Origin: Oceanobacillus indicireducens
GTDB taxonomy: Bacteria; Bacillota; Bacilli; Bacillales; Amphibacillaceae
Length of the DNA: 39,820 nt
NCBI RefSeq assembly: GCF_014647195.1
Contig: NZ_BMOS01000007.1
Coordinates: forward strand, 1 to 39,820
Direction of reading: 5' to 3'
Below, in pieces: positions 9,200 through 20,705 of the stretch. Position 1 is the first letter of the stretch. Each line of letters starts with the position of its first letter. The notes below the pieces were generated by a model. That model was not told the origin of the DNA, did no database searches, and saw only the letters and a list, made by a program, of their open reading frames with translations. Both the position numbers and the translations under genes were made by a program.

Positions 9200-9646
9200 T
9201 CATTTCAATTTTTCTTCAACAATTTGCTTTACTTGAGAGCCGTCTGCTTTACCTTTGGTTAATGGAATTACTTTCCCCATTACTTTTCCAATATCTTTCA
9301 TCGATGTTGCATTGGCTTCTCGAATAGCTTGTTCTACAATTTTCTCCGTTTCCTCTATAGAAAGTTGCTTCGGCATATACTGCTCTAACACTTCTATTTC
9401 AAACTGAGCCTTGTCAGCAAGGTCTGCTCGATCCGCAGAAGTAAATTCCTGGAGGGATTCTTTTCTTTGTTTGAGCTCTCTGGACAAAATTGTTAGTTCT
9501 TCATTTTCCGAAAGATGTTCTTTTCCTAGCTTGATCAATTCATTTTGAATCGAAGCCTTTACCATGCGAATTACAGTAAGGGTATCTTTATCCTTCTTCT
9601 TCATCGCTTGAATCATATCTTGATTAAGCTTTTCAAGTAGAGTCAT
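9200..9646 (-). CDS. yqeY: GatB/YqeY domain-containing protein
   Basis: This 148-residue cytoplasmic protein belongs to the YqeY family, related to the tail domain of the GatB amidotransferase subunit. It may bind tRNA, but no catalytic activity is established. The typical start MTLLEKLNQDMIQAMKKKDK and the C-terminal GKVMGKVIPLTKGKADGS segment are present at normal length. It is 19 bases after rpsU, the conserved partner in Bacillales, and is followed by a terminator. Confidence 0.95.
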   Translation of the reverse strand: MTLLEKLNQDMIQAMKKKDKDTLTVIRMVKASIQNELIKLGKEHLSENEELTILSRELKQRKESLQEFTSADRADLADKAQFEIEVLEQYMPKQLSIEETEKIVEQAIREANATSMKDIGKVMGKVIPLTKGKADGSQVKQIVEEKLK

Positions 9647-9665
9647 TTACGCTAACACCCTCTTC

Positions 9666-9842
9666 TTAGTATCTACGCTTTCTTGCTGCCTCCGATTTTT
9701 TCTTCCGTCTTACGCTAGGTTTTTCATAGTGTTCACGCTTGCGATATTCTTGCAATGTACCACTTTTCGATACATTACGCTTGAAGCGACGAAGAGCATC
9801 CTCAAGAGACTCGTTTTTACGTACGCGAGTTGAATTTGACAT
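9666..9842 (-). CDS. rpsU: 30S ribosomal protein S21
   Basis: This 58-residue protein of the small subunit has the family sequence [20 protein letters not shown] and ends in the basic tail [14 protein letters not shown]. The ATG at 9842 follows the strong site GGAGGG with 8 bases of spacing. It has its own sigma-A promoter upstream and is co-transcribed with yqeY. In B. subtilis mtaB (yqeV) lies between rsmE and rpsU; here only a promoter region is present. Confidence 0.97.
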   Translation of the reverse strand: MSNSTRVRKNESLEDALRRFKRNVSKSGTLQEYRKREHYEKPSVRRKKKSEAARKRRY

Positions 9843-9913
9843 GCTTGTTTCCCTCCCTCCGAAGCAAAAAACAAAAATTTCTACATATGAAAATCAAGTC
9901 ACATGCTTCCTAA

Positions 9914-9942
9914 ATTATAATATAAGCAGGCGTGCTGGTCAA
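9914..9942 (-). promoter_or_regulatory. Sigma-A promoter of rpsU-yqeY
   Basis: On the minus strand TTGACC (9937-9942), 17 bases, then a perfect TATAAT (9914-9919). It lies 72 bases before the rpsU start. This is one of the best housekeeping promoters in the window. Confidence 0.85.
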
Positions 9943-10001
9943 CTTAAAGTTTTGAAAAGAAAAGATTTAATAGATTTCTTGTTCTGTCATTCCTTTGCCA
10001 C

Positions 10002-10766
10002 TTACGTATCCCACTCTAATTCCTCAAAATGATAAGAAATACTAGCTAAAGCATATATTGCTGCTGTTTCTGTACGAAGAATCCTTGGTCCAAAACGAAC
10101 TGCCTGAAAATCGCGTTCCGTTAAAGCTTTAGCTTCATTCTCGGAAAAGCCGCCTTCTGGACCGATGCAAATGATAAGGTTCATTCCCCGTTGCAGCTTC
10201 TTTAACACTGTTGCAAAAGATTGAAAATCACTTGATCTAGCTTCTTCCTCATAAGCGAAAATACAAGCATCATATTGTTTACTAAGTTCAAGCAGTTGTT
10301 TCAAAGTTACAGAATCTTGAATGGTTGGGATTAGGGAACGATGACTCTGTTCGCTAGCTTCTTTGACAATCTTCTCAAAACGCTGCTGTTTTTTGCGCAT
10401 TTTTTTCTCATCCCAAACAACAATCGAGCGTTCCGCCTTATAGGGGATAAAAGAAGTTGCACCAAGCTCAGTTCCTTTCTGGAGAATCAACTCAAATTTA
10501 TCCCCTTTTGGCAATCCTTGTGCAATCGTCACATTGATCGGCAGTTCAACATCTTGCCGAACCCATTCCATAATCCTCGCGGTTACCTGGTTGCTAGATA
10601 TTGCTTCAATTGCACAAATCGCTGTAGCTCCATTGCGTCCTGTACAAATAATTTGATCACCCGGTTGACTCCGCATGACTCTGTAAATATGATGAACATC
10701 ATCTCCTATAATCGTTACCGCTTCGTCTGACCATTGTTCATCTTCGAGGATAAAATATCTTTGCAT
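10002..10766 (-). CDS. rsmE: 16S rRNA m3U1498 methyltransferase RsmE
   Basis: This SPOUT-fold methyltransferase modifies U1498 of 16S rRNA. An N-terminal PUA-like part (MQRYFILEDEQWSDEAVTI) precedes the knotted domain with SHR at 141-143 and the SAM-binding loop IGPEGGFS at 201-208. The length is 254 residues. I chose the ATG at 10766 because MQRYF matches the family start and AGGTG lies 6 bases upstream. It starts shortly after prmA, with which it forms a pair. Confidence 0.95.
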   Translation of the reverse strand: MQRYFILEDEQWSDEAVTIIGDDVHHIYRVMRSQPGDQIICTGRNGATAICAIEAISSNQVTARIMEWVRQDVELPINVTIAQGLPKGDKFELILQKGTELGATSFIPYKAERSIVVWDEKKMRKKQQRFEKIVKEASEQSHRSLIPTIQDSVTLKQLLELSKQYDACIFAYEEEARSSDFQSFATVLKKLQRGMNLIICIGPEGGFSENEAKALTERDFQAVRFGPRILRTETAAIYALASISYHFEELEWDT

Positions 10767-10785
10767 GCCTTTCACCTACCGACCA

Positions 10786-11730
10786 TCAAGATTGCTTGGG
10801 CTTTCTTGCTATAATAGAAATCCAATCTTCCAATTCATTCTGTTCTATAACTTCAAAACCTTGTCTTCTTAATTCTCCAAGAACCATTTCTTGCTTATCC
10901 TTAATAATTCCGGAAGTGATAAAGTAACCGCCTGCCTTTAAATTATTCCATGCATCGTTAATAAACTTCACAATGATTTCAGCTAAAATATTAGAAACGA
11001 TGACGTCAGCATCTAAGTGTATTCCTTTTAATAAATCATTTTGCTCCACGGTAATCTCGCTCGCCAAGTCATTTAATTGAATATTGGCCTTACTGCTCTT
11101 CACCGCAACTTCATCCAAATCAAATGCATGGATTTTTGCCGCGCCTAATTTAGCAGCAGCGATTGTTAAAATTCCAGAACCGGAGCCGACATCAATAACC
11201 TTGTCTTTCGCCTTTAAATACTTTTCTAGTGCTTGGATACTTAAGATAGTTGTCGGGTGAGTACCTGTACCGAATGCCATTCCGGGATCCATTTCAATAA
11301 TGACTTCATGTTCATTTGCAGGTCGATACTCTTCCCAAATCGGTTTAATAGTTATCGTATCAGTCACTTGAACAGGCTTATAGTATTTTTTCCATGCCGT
11401 TGCCCAATCTTCTTCATGAACATCAGTTAAGACAATTTCATTTTTTCCTAGGTCGTGAAATGTTGCTAATGCATTAATCCTTTTTGTAATTTCATTAATC
11501 GTGTCTTTTAAATGGCTATTGACAGGTAAATAAGTTTTAATCCGGACACCTTCATCCGGATAATCTTGTGGATCCAGCTCATATATTTCGCCAAATTGTG
11601 CTTCTTTCGCTTTTACCAAGTCAAGTGGATCTTCTATAACTAATCCGCTTGCTCCAGTTTCTTGCAATATATAGGAAATGGATTCAATTGCTTCGTTCGT
11701 TGTATGAATGCAAATTTCTGTCCAGTTCAT
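10786..11730 (-). CDS. prmA: Ribosomal protein L11 methyltransferase
   Basis: This SAM-dependent enzyme trimethylates ribosomal protein L11. The N-terminal substrate-binding domain (MNWTEICIHTTNEAIESIS) precedes the Rossmann domain with DPGMAFGTGTHPTT at 148-161 and the SAM loop VGSGSGIL at 181-188. The length of 314 residues is normal. The ATG at 11730 fits the family N-terminus and the AGGATGG site better than the ATG at 11739. It lies downstream of the dnaJ hairpin and directly upstream of rsmE. Confidence 0.95.
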   Translation of the reverse strand: MNWTEICIHTTNEAIESISYILQETGASGLVIEDPLDLVKAKEAQFGEIYELDPQDYPDEGVRIKTYLPVNSHLKDTINEITKRINALATFHDLGKNEIVLTDVHEEDWATAWKKYYKPVQVTDTITIKPIWEEYRPANEHEVIIEMDPGMAFGTGTHPTTILSIQALEKYLKAKDKVIDVGSGSGILTIAAAKLGAAKIHAFDLDEVAVKSSKANIQLNDLASEITVEQNDLLKGIHLDADVIVSNILAEIIVKFINDAWNNLKAGGYFITSGIIKDKQEMVLGELRRQGFEVIEQNELEDWISIIARKPKQS

Positions 11731-11762
11731 TTTATCCATCCTAACCTATTGGATTCGATATG

Positions 11763-11793
11763 TATAAAGATGTTGCGGGAAACCGCAACATCT
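11763..11793 (-). terminator. Strong hairpin after dnaJ
   Basis: An 11-bp perfect stem (AGATGTTGCGG with CCGCAACATCT, 4-base loop) starts 2 bases after the dnaJ stop. The following run on the minus strand is only TTTAT, so read-through into prmA is likely. Confidence 0.6.
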
Positions 11794-11794
11794 A

Positions 11795-12919
11795 TTAATC
11801 ACCTTTAAATGCTTTTTTAAAACGCTGAAAAAAATTGGTGTCTTGTTCTTCGGTTGAATCATTACCACCGATTTCATTGAATTCTCTTAGAAGTTCTTTC
11901 TGTTTCTCAGTTAATTTCGTCGGTGTTACGATACGAACTTGAATATGCTGGTCTCCTTGACCGCGACCGCGAACGTTTGCGACACCTTTACCACGTAAAC
12001 GGAATGTTTTACCTGTTTGTGTACCAGCAGGTATCTTCAGCTTAACTTTCCCATGAACAGTAGGTACTTCGACTTCATCTCCTAAAGCTGCTTGTGTGAA
12101 TGTTAGTGGGAGCTCACAGAAAATATGGTCGCCATCCCGCTCGAAATAATCATGTGGTTTCACACGAACGACAACGTATAAATCTCCTGGTGGCCCTCCA
12201 TTAACACCGTCTTCTCCTTTTCCTGCAACACGGATCTGTTGTCCTTCATCAATCCCAGCAGGTATGGAAATGTGGATTTTACGGCTCTTCTTCACGCGGC
12301 CGTCACCATGACAGGTTGAACATTTTTCTCGAACGATTTTACCTGTCCCATTACAGTAATGACAAACTCTGCGATTAACAACTCTGCCAAATGGTGTATT
12401 CTGTTCTTGGTTTAACTGTCCTGAACCATGACAGTGGGAACAGGTTTCCGGCGTTGTTCCAGGCTTGGCACCACTTCCATGACAAGTACTACATTCTTCT
12501 TCCCTTGGAATGGTTATATCGAGTTCTTTACCAAATATAGCTTCTTCAAATTCTAGTGTTACTGTATATTGCAAATCAGCACCTTGTCTTGGTGCGTTCG
12601 GATCACGGCTTCTTCCACCGCCTCCAAAGAACATATCGAAAATATCACCGAAACCTCCGAAGTCTTGTGCATTTCCAAATCCGCCGAAACCTTGCCCGGA
12701 AGCACCAGCATGACCGAACTGATCGTATTGCGCCCTTTTCGTGTCATCACTCAATACTTCATAGGCTTCCTTCGCCTCTTTAAATTTCTCTTCGGCATCC
12801 GGTTCTTTACTCACATCTGGATGATACTTTCTTGCCAACTTACGGTACGCTTTCTTTATCTCATCTTTAGATGCTCCTTTATCTATTCCTAGAACATCAT
12901 AATAATCTCGTTTACTCAA
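11795..12919 (-). CDS. dnaJ: Chaperone protein DnaJ (Hsp40)
   Basis: This co-chaperone stimulates DnaK ATPase and delivers unfolded substrates. The J-domain has HPD at 33-35. A Gly/Phe-rich linker spans about 69-105, four CxxCxGxG zinc motifs begin at 143, 160, 186 and 200, and the C-terminal substrate-binding domain follows. The length of 374 residues is normal. The start is TTG, with AGGAGAG about 10 bases upstream. A terminator stands between dnaK and dnaJ and a candidate sigma-A promoter lies in the gap, so dnaJ may be expressed partly apart from the CIRCE-controlled operon. Confidence 0.97.
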   Translation of the reverse strand: MSKRDYYDVLGIDKGASKDEIKKAYRKLARKYHPDVSKEPDAEEKFKEAKEAYEVLSDDTKRAQYDQFGHAGASGQGFGGFGNAQDFGGFGDIFDMFFGGGGRSRDPNAPRQGADLQYTVTLEFEEAIFGKELDITIPREEECSTCHGSGAKPGTTPETCSHCHGSGQLNQEQNTPFGRVVNRRVCHYCNGTGKIVREKCSTCHGDGRVKKSRKIHISIPAGIDEGQQIRVAGKGEDGVNGGPPGDLYVVVRVKPHDYFERDGDHIFCELPLTFTQAALGDEVEVPTVHGKVKLKIPAGTQTGKTFRLRGKGVANVRGRGQGDQHIQVRIVTPTKLTEKQKELLREFNEIGGNDSTEEQDTNFFQRFKKAFKGD

Positions 12920-12958
12920 AGTTTAATCACTCTCCTGCCGAACTTTAACATACGTTTC

Positions 12959-12988
12959 ATCATATCACTTTCCCCAAAGTAATAGCAA
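12959..12988 (-). promoter_or_regulatory. Candidate sigma-A promoter of dnaJ
   Basis: On the minus strand TTGCTA (12983-12988), 18 bases, then TATGAT (12959-12964), about 40 bases before the dnaJ start. The -10 is good and the -35 moderate. No CIRCE copy is visible here. Confidence 0.5.
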
Positions 12989-13024
12989 CTAAGGGGATAA
13001 ATTAAGTTCGCTGTAATTATCCTG

Positions 13025-13062
13025 AAAAAAGTCAAAGTCAAGAGAATCCTGACTTTGACTTT
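13025..13062 (-). terminator. Terminator after dnaK
   Basis: On the minus strand AGTCAAAGTCA pairs with TGACTTTGACT, followed directly by TTTTTTC. This is a classical intrinsic terminator 12 bases after the dnaK stop, ending the hrcA-grpE-dnaK transcript. Confidence 0.85.
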
Positions 13063-13073
13063 TTCGTTAAAAT

Positions 13074-15496
<2,423 letters not shown>

Positions 15497-15597
15497 AAGC
15501 GACACCTCCACTCACTATATTTCCGTAAAAAACCAGCAGAAATGGTGGTAGGGAAATATAGACACAGGTGCCTCCCCCTGCCACGCATTGAAACTGC

Positions 15598-16629
15598 TCA
15601 CTCTTTGTCCTTATACCACATATATAAGGTGTTTGTCATTTCATTCGACAATCCTTTTAGTAAAGAAATAACTTTACGATACTCCATTCGTTTCGGACCG
15701 AGCAGTGCAATTGTACCAATCTGCTCTTCCTCATGACGGAGGGATGAAGTGATCAAACTGAAATCTTTAATTGCTTCTACTTCATTTTCATTCCCAATCG
15801 TCACTTCAATACCTGGAGTCGAATCCTTAAGTAACTTAATGAGCTCATCTTCTTTATCCATCAAAGTATAAAAAGAGCGTACTTTGTCGATATCATTAAA
15901 TTCAGGCTGCATCAGCATGTTCGATGTGCCGCTCACATATACCTTCACTGGATAATCCGTTAAGAAAATCGCTTTTAAATAGTTCAAAGAGTTTTCGTAA
16001 TCATCCAGATAGCGTTTCATAATGTCCGCCATTTCAGTATAAAATATATTTTGGAGCTTCACAATCGGAATCCCGACCAGCTTCTGATTAATAATATTTA
16101 CGAGCTTTTCCAAGTCAGAAGCATTAATTGCTTCTGGCAGTGAAACCATTCGATGTTCGACATGTCCCGTATTTGTAACCAATACCGCAACAGCAGTCTG
16201 CGAAGAAAGTGGCACAATCTGCAGTTGCTTTAATTGGGTTTCAAAAATTTCAGGACCGAGAATGATTGCTGTATAACTCGTCAGCTCTGATAAAATCTCA
16301 GCCGACATCTGAACAATTTGCTCGAATTCATAGATGCCTTCTTGCACTAACTTGCTGACGATTCCACGATATTTATTATGAGAAACTGGTTTAATTAAAT
16401 GGTCGACATAGTAACGATACCCTTTTTCAGATGGAATTCGTCCAGATGATGAATGCATCTTCTCAAGAAATCCAAGTTCTTCCAAATCCGCCATTTCATT
16501 ACGGATTGTTGCAGCACTAAAAGGAATGGTTCCTTTTTTAGCTAGCACCCGTGAACCAACAGGATGGGCAGTGTCTATAAAGTCATCAATTATAACCTGT
16601 AATAATAATAGTTGCCTCTCAGTCAGCAT
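15598..16629 (-). CDS. hrcA: Heat-inducible transcription repressor HrcA
   Basis: HrcA represses class I heat-shock genes by binding CIRCE, and GroE modulates it. The 343 residues begin MLTERQLLLLQVIIDDFI with a winged-helix domain (GSRVLAKKGTIPFSAATIRNEMADLE at about 25-50), followed by the GAF-like and inserted domains. The ATG at 16629 matches the family start and has AGAGGTG 7 bases upstream. CIRCE lies 15 bases before it, so the operon hrcA-grpE-dnaK is autoregulated. Confidence 0.97.
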   Translation of the reverse strand: MLTERQLLLLQVIIDDFIDTAHPVGSRVLAKKGTIPFSAATIRNEMADLEELGFLEKMHSSSGRIPSEKGYRYYVDHLIKPVSHNKYRGIVSKLVQEGIYEFEQIVQMSAEILSELTSYTAIILGPEIFETQLKQLQIVPLSSQTAVAVLVTNTGHVEHRMVSLPEAINASDLEKLVNIINQKLVGIPIVKLQNIFYTEMADIMKRYLDDYENSLNYLKAIFLTDYPVKVYVSGTSNMLMQPEFNDIDKVRSFYTLMDKEDELIKLLKDSTPGIEVTIGNENEVEAIKDFSLITSSLRHEEEQIGTIALLGPKRMEYRKVISLLKGLSNEMTNTLYMWYKDKE

Positions 16630-16643
16630 GATGTTCACCTCTG

Positions 16644-16670
16644 TTAGCACTCCAACTTCTCGAGTGCTAA
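16644..16670. promoter_or_regulatory. CIRCE operator (HrcA binding site)
   Basis: TTAGCACTC (16644-16652), 9 spacer bases and GAGTGCTAA (16662-16670) make a perfect match to the CIRCE inverted repeat. It lies between the hrcA promoter and start codon, within the expected 5' leader. Confidence 0.98.
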
Positions 16671-16680
16671 TTCTATTTAT

Positions 16681-16709
16681 AAACTATCAAATCGGCAGGT
16701 TTTTGTCAA
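16681..16709 (-). promoter_or_regulatory. Sigma-A promoter of the hrcA operon
   Basis: On the minus strand TTGACA (16704-16709), 17 bases, then TAGTTT (16681-16686). The -35 is perfect and the -10 weak. It overlaps the last codons and stop of hemW and lies 10 bases upstream of CIRCE. Confidence 0.75.
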
Positions 16710-17886
16710 TAATCTTAGCTCTCCTCATTTTTTCTTCGAGTTCATGATCGTCAAGGATAAACTCTTCAAATACAAGATTTGCAAGTAGCATCCCCTCATT
16801 CGTTAATTTCCAAACACCTTGTTTCACGGTGAGTAATCCTTGTCTTATCAACTTATTAAGCTGATCGCTGTAAAAATCTTTTAAAGAAAGGCCAAATTTA
16901 TGCTGGAAAATCCGTTCATCATATCCGGCATTTTTCCGGAGTCCGAGCATTAATTCCTCTTCAATTTCCTCCCTTACTCCGATCTTATCAATTTCAAGGA
17001 TCGGCTTTTCTCCACTTCCTGCTTTTTCGATATAGATAGGTAATGGACGAAGGTTGGCAATTCGCTTACCTGGAACATATCCAGATGCCCCCGCACCAAA
17101 CCCATAATAATACTCATTATTCCAGTATGTTAAGTTATGCTTACTTTCAAACCCAGGCTTTGCAAAATTACTGATTTCATATTGTTTCACTCCGTTTGCT
17201 GCCATCGACTCTTTTAAAATTTGGTACATTGTTACCTCATCTTCTTCACGCGGTCGGTGCAACAGTCCTTTTTTATGCCGTTTGTAAAAAACGGTTTGCG
17301 GTTCGATTTGCAGGGCGTAAGTGGAATAATGCGGTAACTTAAATTGCAGCGCTTCCTTCAATGATTGTTGGAATTGTTCCACCGATTGATTTGGGAGTGC
17401 ATAAATTAAGTCAAGGCTTATATTCGTAAACTCTTTTTTCGAGAGAATATTTACGGTTTGATAAACATCTTTTACTCGGTGGACCCGGCCCAGCTGTGCC
17501 AACATGTCATCGTCCATCACTTGAACGCCAAATGAAATTCGATTGATTCCGTACGCTTTTAATATATCCGCTTTCTCTTCGTCTATATCCCCGGGATTTA
17601 ATTCAATGGTGAATTCTTCTAATCCGGCTATATCAAACTTCCGGTGCAACGTCTCGAACATCCATATTAATTGCTCCTTATCCAATGCGGTCGGTGTTCC
17701 CCCACCGATATAAATGGTACGAAGTTTATTTCCATCTCCGGGAATATAGCTCGCGATTTCTTTCTCGAGTGCGTGCAAATACTCTGTTGCACGTTTCTCG
17801 GTATAATAATATTTAACGAAATTGCAATAATGACACATCTGTTTACAAAACGGAATATGGATATATGCTGATTGTATGCAACTCAT
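16687..17886 (-). CDS. hemW: Radical SAM heme chaperone HemW
   Basis: This is a HemN-like radical SAM protein, now regarded as a heme chaperone that lacks coproporphyrinogen oxidase activity. The N-terminal SAYIHIPFCKQMCHYCNF holds the C-x3-C-x2-C iron-sulphur motif, followed by TIYIGGGTPTAL and the HemN C-terminal domain. The length is 399 residues. The ATG at 17886 has AGAGGT upstream and matches the family start. The open frame continues upstream to 18162 through repeat-like DNA, but that extension has no family similarity and I exclude it. It lies downstream of lepA, separated by 505 bases. Confidence 0.95.
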   Translation of the reverse strand: MSCIQSAYIHIPFCKQMCHYCNFVKYYYTEKRATEYLHALEKEIASYIPGDGNKLRTIYIGGGTPTALDKEQLIWMFETLHRKFDIAGLEEFTIELNPGDIDEEKADILKAYGINRISFGVQVMDDDMLAQLGRVHRVKDVYQTVNILSKKEFTNISLDLIYALPNQSVEQFQQSLKEALQFKLPHYSTYALQIEPQTVFYKRHKKGLLHRPREEDEVTMYQILKESMAANGVKQYEISNFAKPGFESKHNLTYWNNEYYYGFGAGASGYVPGKRIANLRPLPIYIEKAGSGEKPILEIDKIGVREEIEEELMLGLRKNAGYDERIFQHKFGLSLKDFYSDQLNKLIRQGLLTVKQGVWKLTNEGMLLANLVFEEFILDDHELEEKMRRAKIIDKNLPI

Positions 17887-18296
17887 CGTGTACCTCTTTT
17901 CTTTACTTGAAGAATCTGGACGAAAAGGAAAAGCCTGAGAGCGTTTCGCTTTCAAGCTTTTCTTATCACATAGGAAACTATAAAACATAAATGCTGTGGA
18001 TAAATAAGATATCCAGGGCTGGCCACGTCCGCTCTGCGCCCAGCAAAGCCCAAATGAATTACTTCTTGAGTAAACTTCTACGAGTAATCTTCTTGCGGCT
18101 TTGCGAGGAGTGTTTCTTCGCCGAGTATGCTTGCAACACGACGAGCAACTATCAAACTTCACACTCCTCCAATCGATAAGTCAACATCAACTCAAAACTA
18201 AAGGAGGGCCGTTTAAATTCGGGCTAAAGCCCAACTCACGTCTACCCCTAAAGAGGCATGTTTCCTTTATCTCATTCCGGAGTGCTCCAGTTTGTA
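17887..18296. other. Non-coding stretch with short inverted repeats
   Basis: This sequence between hemW and lepA shows no credible gene. It has many short palindromes, for example GGGCT-aa-AGCCC near 18221, and GC-rich patches unlike the flanking genes. It directly abuts the partial repeat D. I read it as decayed repeat or mobile DNA, but I cannot identify its source. Confidence 0.4.
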
Positions 18297-18382
18297 CGTT
18301 GCTACGACGCACAGGATGTGCTAGTGCAGGTGTAGCGACAGGACGTCGCGTTTTTAACCTGCAAGGGCGCTTCCGCCTTTGT
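18297..18382 (+). repeat. Partial repeat D: isolated CAGGAnG double-hairpin module
   Basis: This 86-base piece matches the inner module of copies A and B but lacks the large palindromes and ends. Hairpin 1 is GCAC-AGGAT-GTGC and hairpin 2 is GCGAC-AGGAC-GTCGC. The second is enclosed by GCAGGT (18326-18331) pairing with ACCTGC (18357-18362). Relative to copy B, stem positions change in pairs (GCCAC/GTGGC to GCGAC/GTCGC; GCAGAC/GTCTGC to GCAGGT/ACCTGC). It lies just downstream of lepA. Confidence 0.75.
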
Positions 18383-18391
18383 TAATGTCAT

Positions 18392-20200
18392 CTATTCATC
18401 ATCCATTTCTAATACTGCCATGAACGCTTCTTGAGGCACTTCCACGGATCCAACCATTTTCATCCGCTTCTTACCTTCTTTCTGCTTCTCTAATAGTTTC
18501 CGTTTCCGACTGACGTCTCCACCATAAAGTTTCGCTGTAACATCTTTCCTAACGGCTTTTATCGTCGAACGAGCAACTATTTTATTTCCAATCGCCGCCT
18601 GAACCGGAACTTCAAATTGTTGACGAGGAATAAGTTTCTTCAGTTTTTCAACAATTTGTTTACCGCGTTCATACGCAAAGTCCCTGTGCACGATAAAGGA
18701 TAGTGCGTCGATTGTTTCATGGTTCAACAAGATATCCATCTTAACAAGTTGGGATTCTTTGTAACCAATAAATTCATAATCAAAGGAAGCATAGCCTTTT
18801 GTGCTCGATTTTAGCTGATCGAAGAAGTCATAAACGATTTCAGATAAAGGAATATGATAAATAACATTCACTCGAATATCATCTAAATAGTCCATATTAA
18901 TAAATTGCCCGCGTTTCCTCTGGGCAATTTCCATAACTGCACCAACGAAATCATTCGGTACCATTATAGTTGCTTCTACGAAAGGTTCGCTTATTGACTC
19001 AATCACTTGAGGATCTGGCATATCTGCGGGATTATCAACAACGAGTTTCTCGCCATTCGTCTTCATGACTTCAAAAATAACACTAGGTGCTGTCGTGATT
19101 AAATCGATGCCGAACTCTCTTTCAATCCGTTCTTGAATAATCTCCATATGGAGCAGACCTAAAAATCCGCAACGGAAACCGAAGCCTAAAGCTTGGGAAG
19201 TCTCCGCTTCATATTGCAAGGAAGAATCATTCAATTCTAAACGTTCCAGCGCTTCTCGCAGGTCATTATAATTATTGGATTCTACGGGATAAAGACCACA
19301 GAAAACCATCGGATTCAAGCGGCGATATCCAGGTAATGCTTCTTTTGCCGGACGGTTGACTAACGTAACGGTGTCACCAACTTGCGTGTCACCAACATTT
19401 TTCATTGAAGCTGTAAAATAACCGACATCCCCTACTACCAATTCATCTTTAGATGTGATTTTCGGCTTAAACACACCGACATCATTCACTTCGAATTCTT
19501 TATCTGTTGAGAACATTTTAATTTTATCTCCGACTTTCATGGAACCTTCCTTAATACAAACGTAGGCAACTACACCCCGGTAAGGGTCATAAAGCGAGTC
19601 GAAAATAAGTGCTTTTAGAGGGTCAGCCGGATTACCAGCTGGCGGTGGAATCACTTCTGTTACCCGCTCTAAAATATCTTCAATTCCAATATTAGATTTA
19701 GCCGATGCAAGAATAACTTCATCTGGATCGACGCCCAACACATCTTCCAGCTCCTGCTTCACTCTATCTGTATCCGCATTCGGTAAGTCAATCTTATTAA
19801 TGACTGGAATGATTTCCAGGTCATTCTCCATGGCAAGATAGACGTTTGCTAAAGTTTGGGCTTCAATTCCTTGTGCGGCGTCCACAACTAGAATTGCCCC
19901 TTCACAAGCTGCAAGACTCCGCGATACTTCATATGTGAAATCGACGTGTCCCGGTGTATCGATTAAATGAAAGGTAAAATTCTCGCCTTTTTTACTTGTA
20001 TATTCGAGCTGAACGGCATTTAATTTAATCGTTATTCCGCGTTCACGCTCCAAGTCCATTCCATCGAGGATTTGTTCTTTCATTTCTCGTTTGGAAATTG
20101 CCTTTGTGTTTTCTAAGATACGGTCAGCCAGCGTCGACTTCCCGTGATCGATATGGGCAATGATAGAAAAATTACGTACGTTTCTTTGTTCTTTCACCAT
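18392..20200 (-). CDS. lepA: Elongation factor 4 (LepA)
   Basis: This ribosome-bound translational GTPase acts in back-translocation and ribosome assembly. The P-loop HIDHGKST lies at 16-23, followed by [15 protein letters not shown] and NKIDLP. Domains II-III, V and the LepA-specific C-terminal domain ([19 protein letters not shown]) are complete. The length of 602 residues is slightly shorter than in B. subtilis (612) because the extreme C-terminus ends at MDDE. It lies downstream of yqxA and spoIIP, the order normal for Bacillaceae. Confidence 0.98.
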   Translation of the reverse strand: MVKEQRNVRNFSIIAHIDHGKSTLADRILENTKAISKREMKEQILDGMDLERERGITIKLNAVQLEYTSKKGENFTFHLIDTPGHVDFTYEVSRSLAACEGAILVVDAAQGIEAQTLANVYLAMENDLEIIPVINKIDLPNADTDRVKQELEDVLGVDPDEVILASAKSNIGIEDILERVTEVIPPPAGNPADPLKALIFDSLYDPYRGVVAYVCIKEGSMKVGDKIKMFSTDKEFEVNDVGVFKPKITSKDELVVGDVGYFTASMKNVGDTQVGDTVTLVNRPAKEALPGYRRLNPMVFCGLYPVESNNYNDLREALERLELNDSSLQYEAETSQALGFGFRCGFLGLLHMEIIQERIEREFGIDLITTAPSVIFEVMKTNGEKLVVDNPADMPDPQVIESISEPFVEATIMVPNDFVGAVMEIAQRKRGQFINMDYLDDIRVNVIYHIPLSEIVYDFFDQLKSSTKGYASFDYEFIGYKESQLVKMDILLNHETIDALSFIVHRDFAYERGKQIVEKLKKLIPRQQFEVPVQAAIGNKIVARSTIKAVRKDVTAKLYGGDVSRKRKLLEKQKEGKKRMKMVGSVEVPQEAFMAVLEMDDE

Positions 20201-20357
20201 TCCTGTTGTTCACTCCTACAACCCGATTTAGCTTGATTGTTCCTTTGCCGGGCATATAAATTTGGTGATAAATGCTAGCATTGATTATAGCAATTGAGAC
20301 AAGGATATTCAAGAACAAACGTATGCCAAACGCCATTTACACGAAGGTTTTACTTTT

Positions 20358-20693
20358 TTAGTAAAACAATCTTGATACTTGGTATAGTAGTTCGACAACG
20401 ATTTCATAGAAGAAGTTTACGATTGTTTCAAGTGCTGAGGCCGCTTTATAGGCTGGAGTGGAGTCGGTTGGGGTGAGTGTAGTTTCTTCGATGGGTTCGT
20501 ATGTGTTTCCGACTTCCACCGCCCGCCGTTCCTCTGCCTCAATGTTTGGTTGTTCTTCATTTGGTTGCTCTTCCCGTACTTCTGCAACCTCTCTTGGCTG
20601 CTCCTCATAAGCGCTTCTCTCCTGGTTGACTCCATATAAAGCGCCCCCCAAAAAGCAAACGGCAAATAATAATAAGATGGTAATGAAACGCAT
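20358..20693 (-). CDS. yqxA: YqxA family protein (DUF3679-like), membrane-anchored
   Basis: This 111-residue protein has an N-terminal hydrophobic helix (MRFITILLLFAVCFLGGALYG), then an acidic Glu/Gln/Pro-rich stretch at about 27-60, and an amphipathic C-terminal helix (TIVNFFYEIVVELLYQVS). The assignment to YqxA rests mainly on position between spoIIP and lepA, where B. subtilis yqxA lies, and on the similar layout. Its function is unknown. It starts 12 bases after spoIIP, so it is probably co-transcribed during sporulation. Confidence 0.75.
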   Translation of the reverse strand: MRFITILLLFAVCFLGGALYGVNQERSAYEEQPREVAEVREEQPNEEQPNIEAEERRAVEVGNTYEPIEETTLTPTDSTPAYKAASALETIVNFFYEIVVELLYQVSRLFY

Positions 20694-20705
20694 TTCCTCT
20701 CCCCC

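Noticed and set aside
17887-18162. N-terminal extension of hemW by 92 codons
   Set aside because: The family start is MSCIQSAYIHIPFC with a good ribosome site at 17886; the extension crosses repeat-like DNA and has no family similarity.
20347-20367. AT-rich hairpin GTTTTACT / AGTAAAAC after yqxA
   Set aside because: The stem is weak and no U-run follows on the minus strand, so I do not call a terminator.
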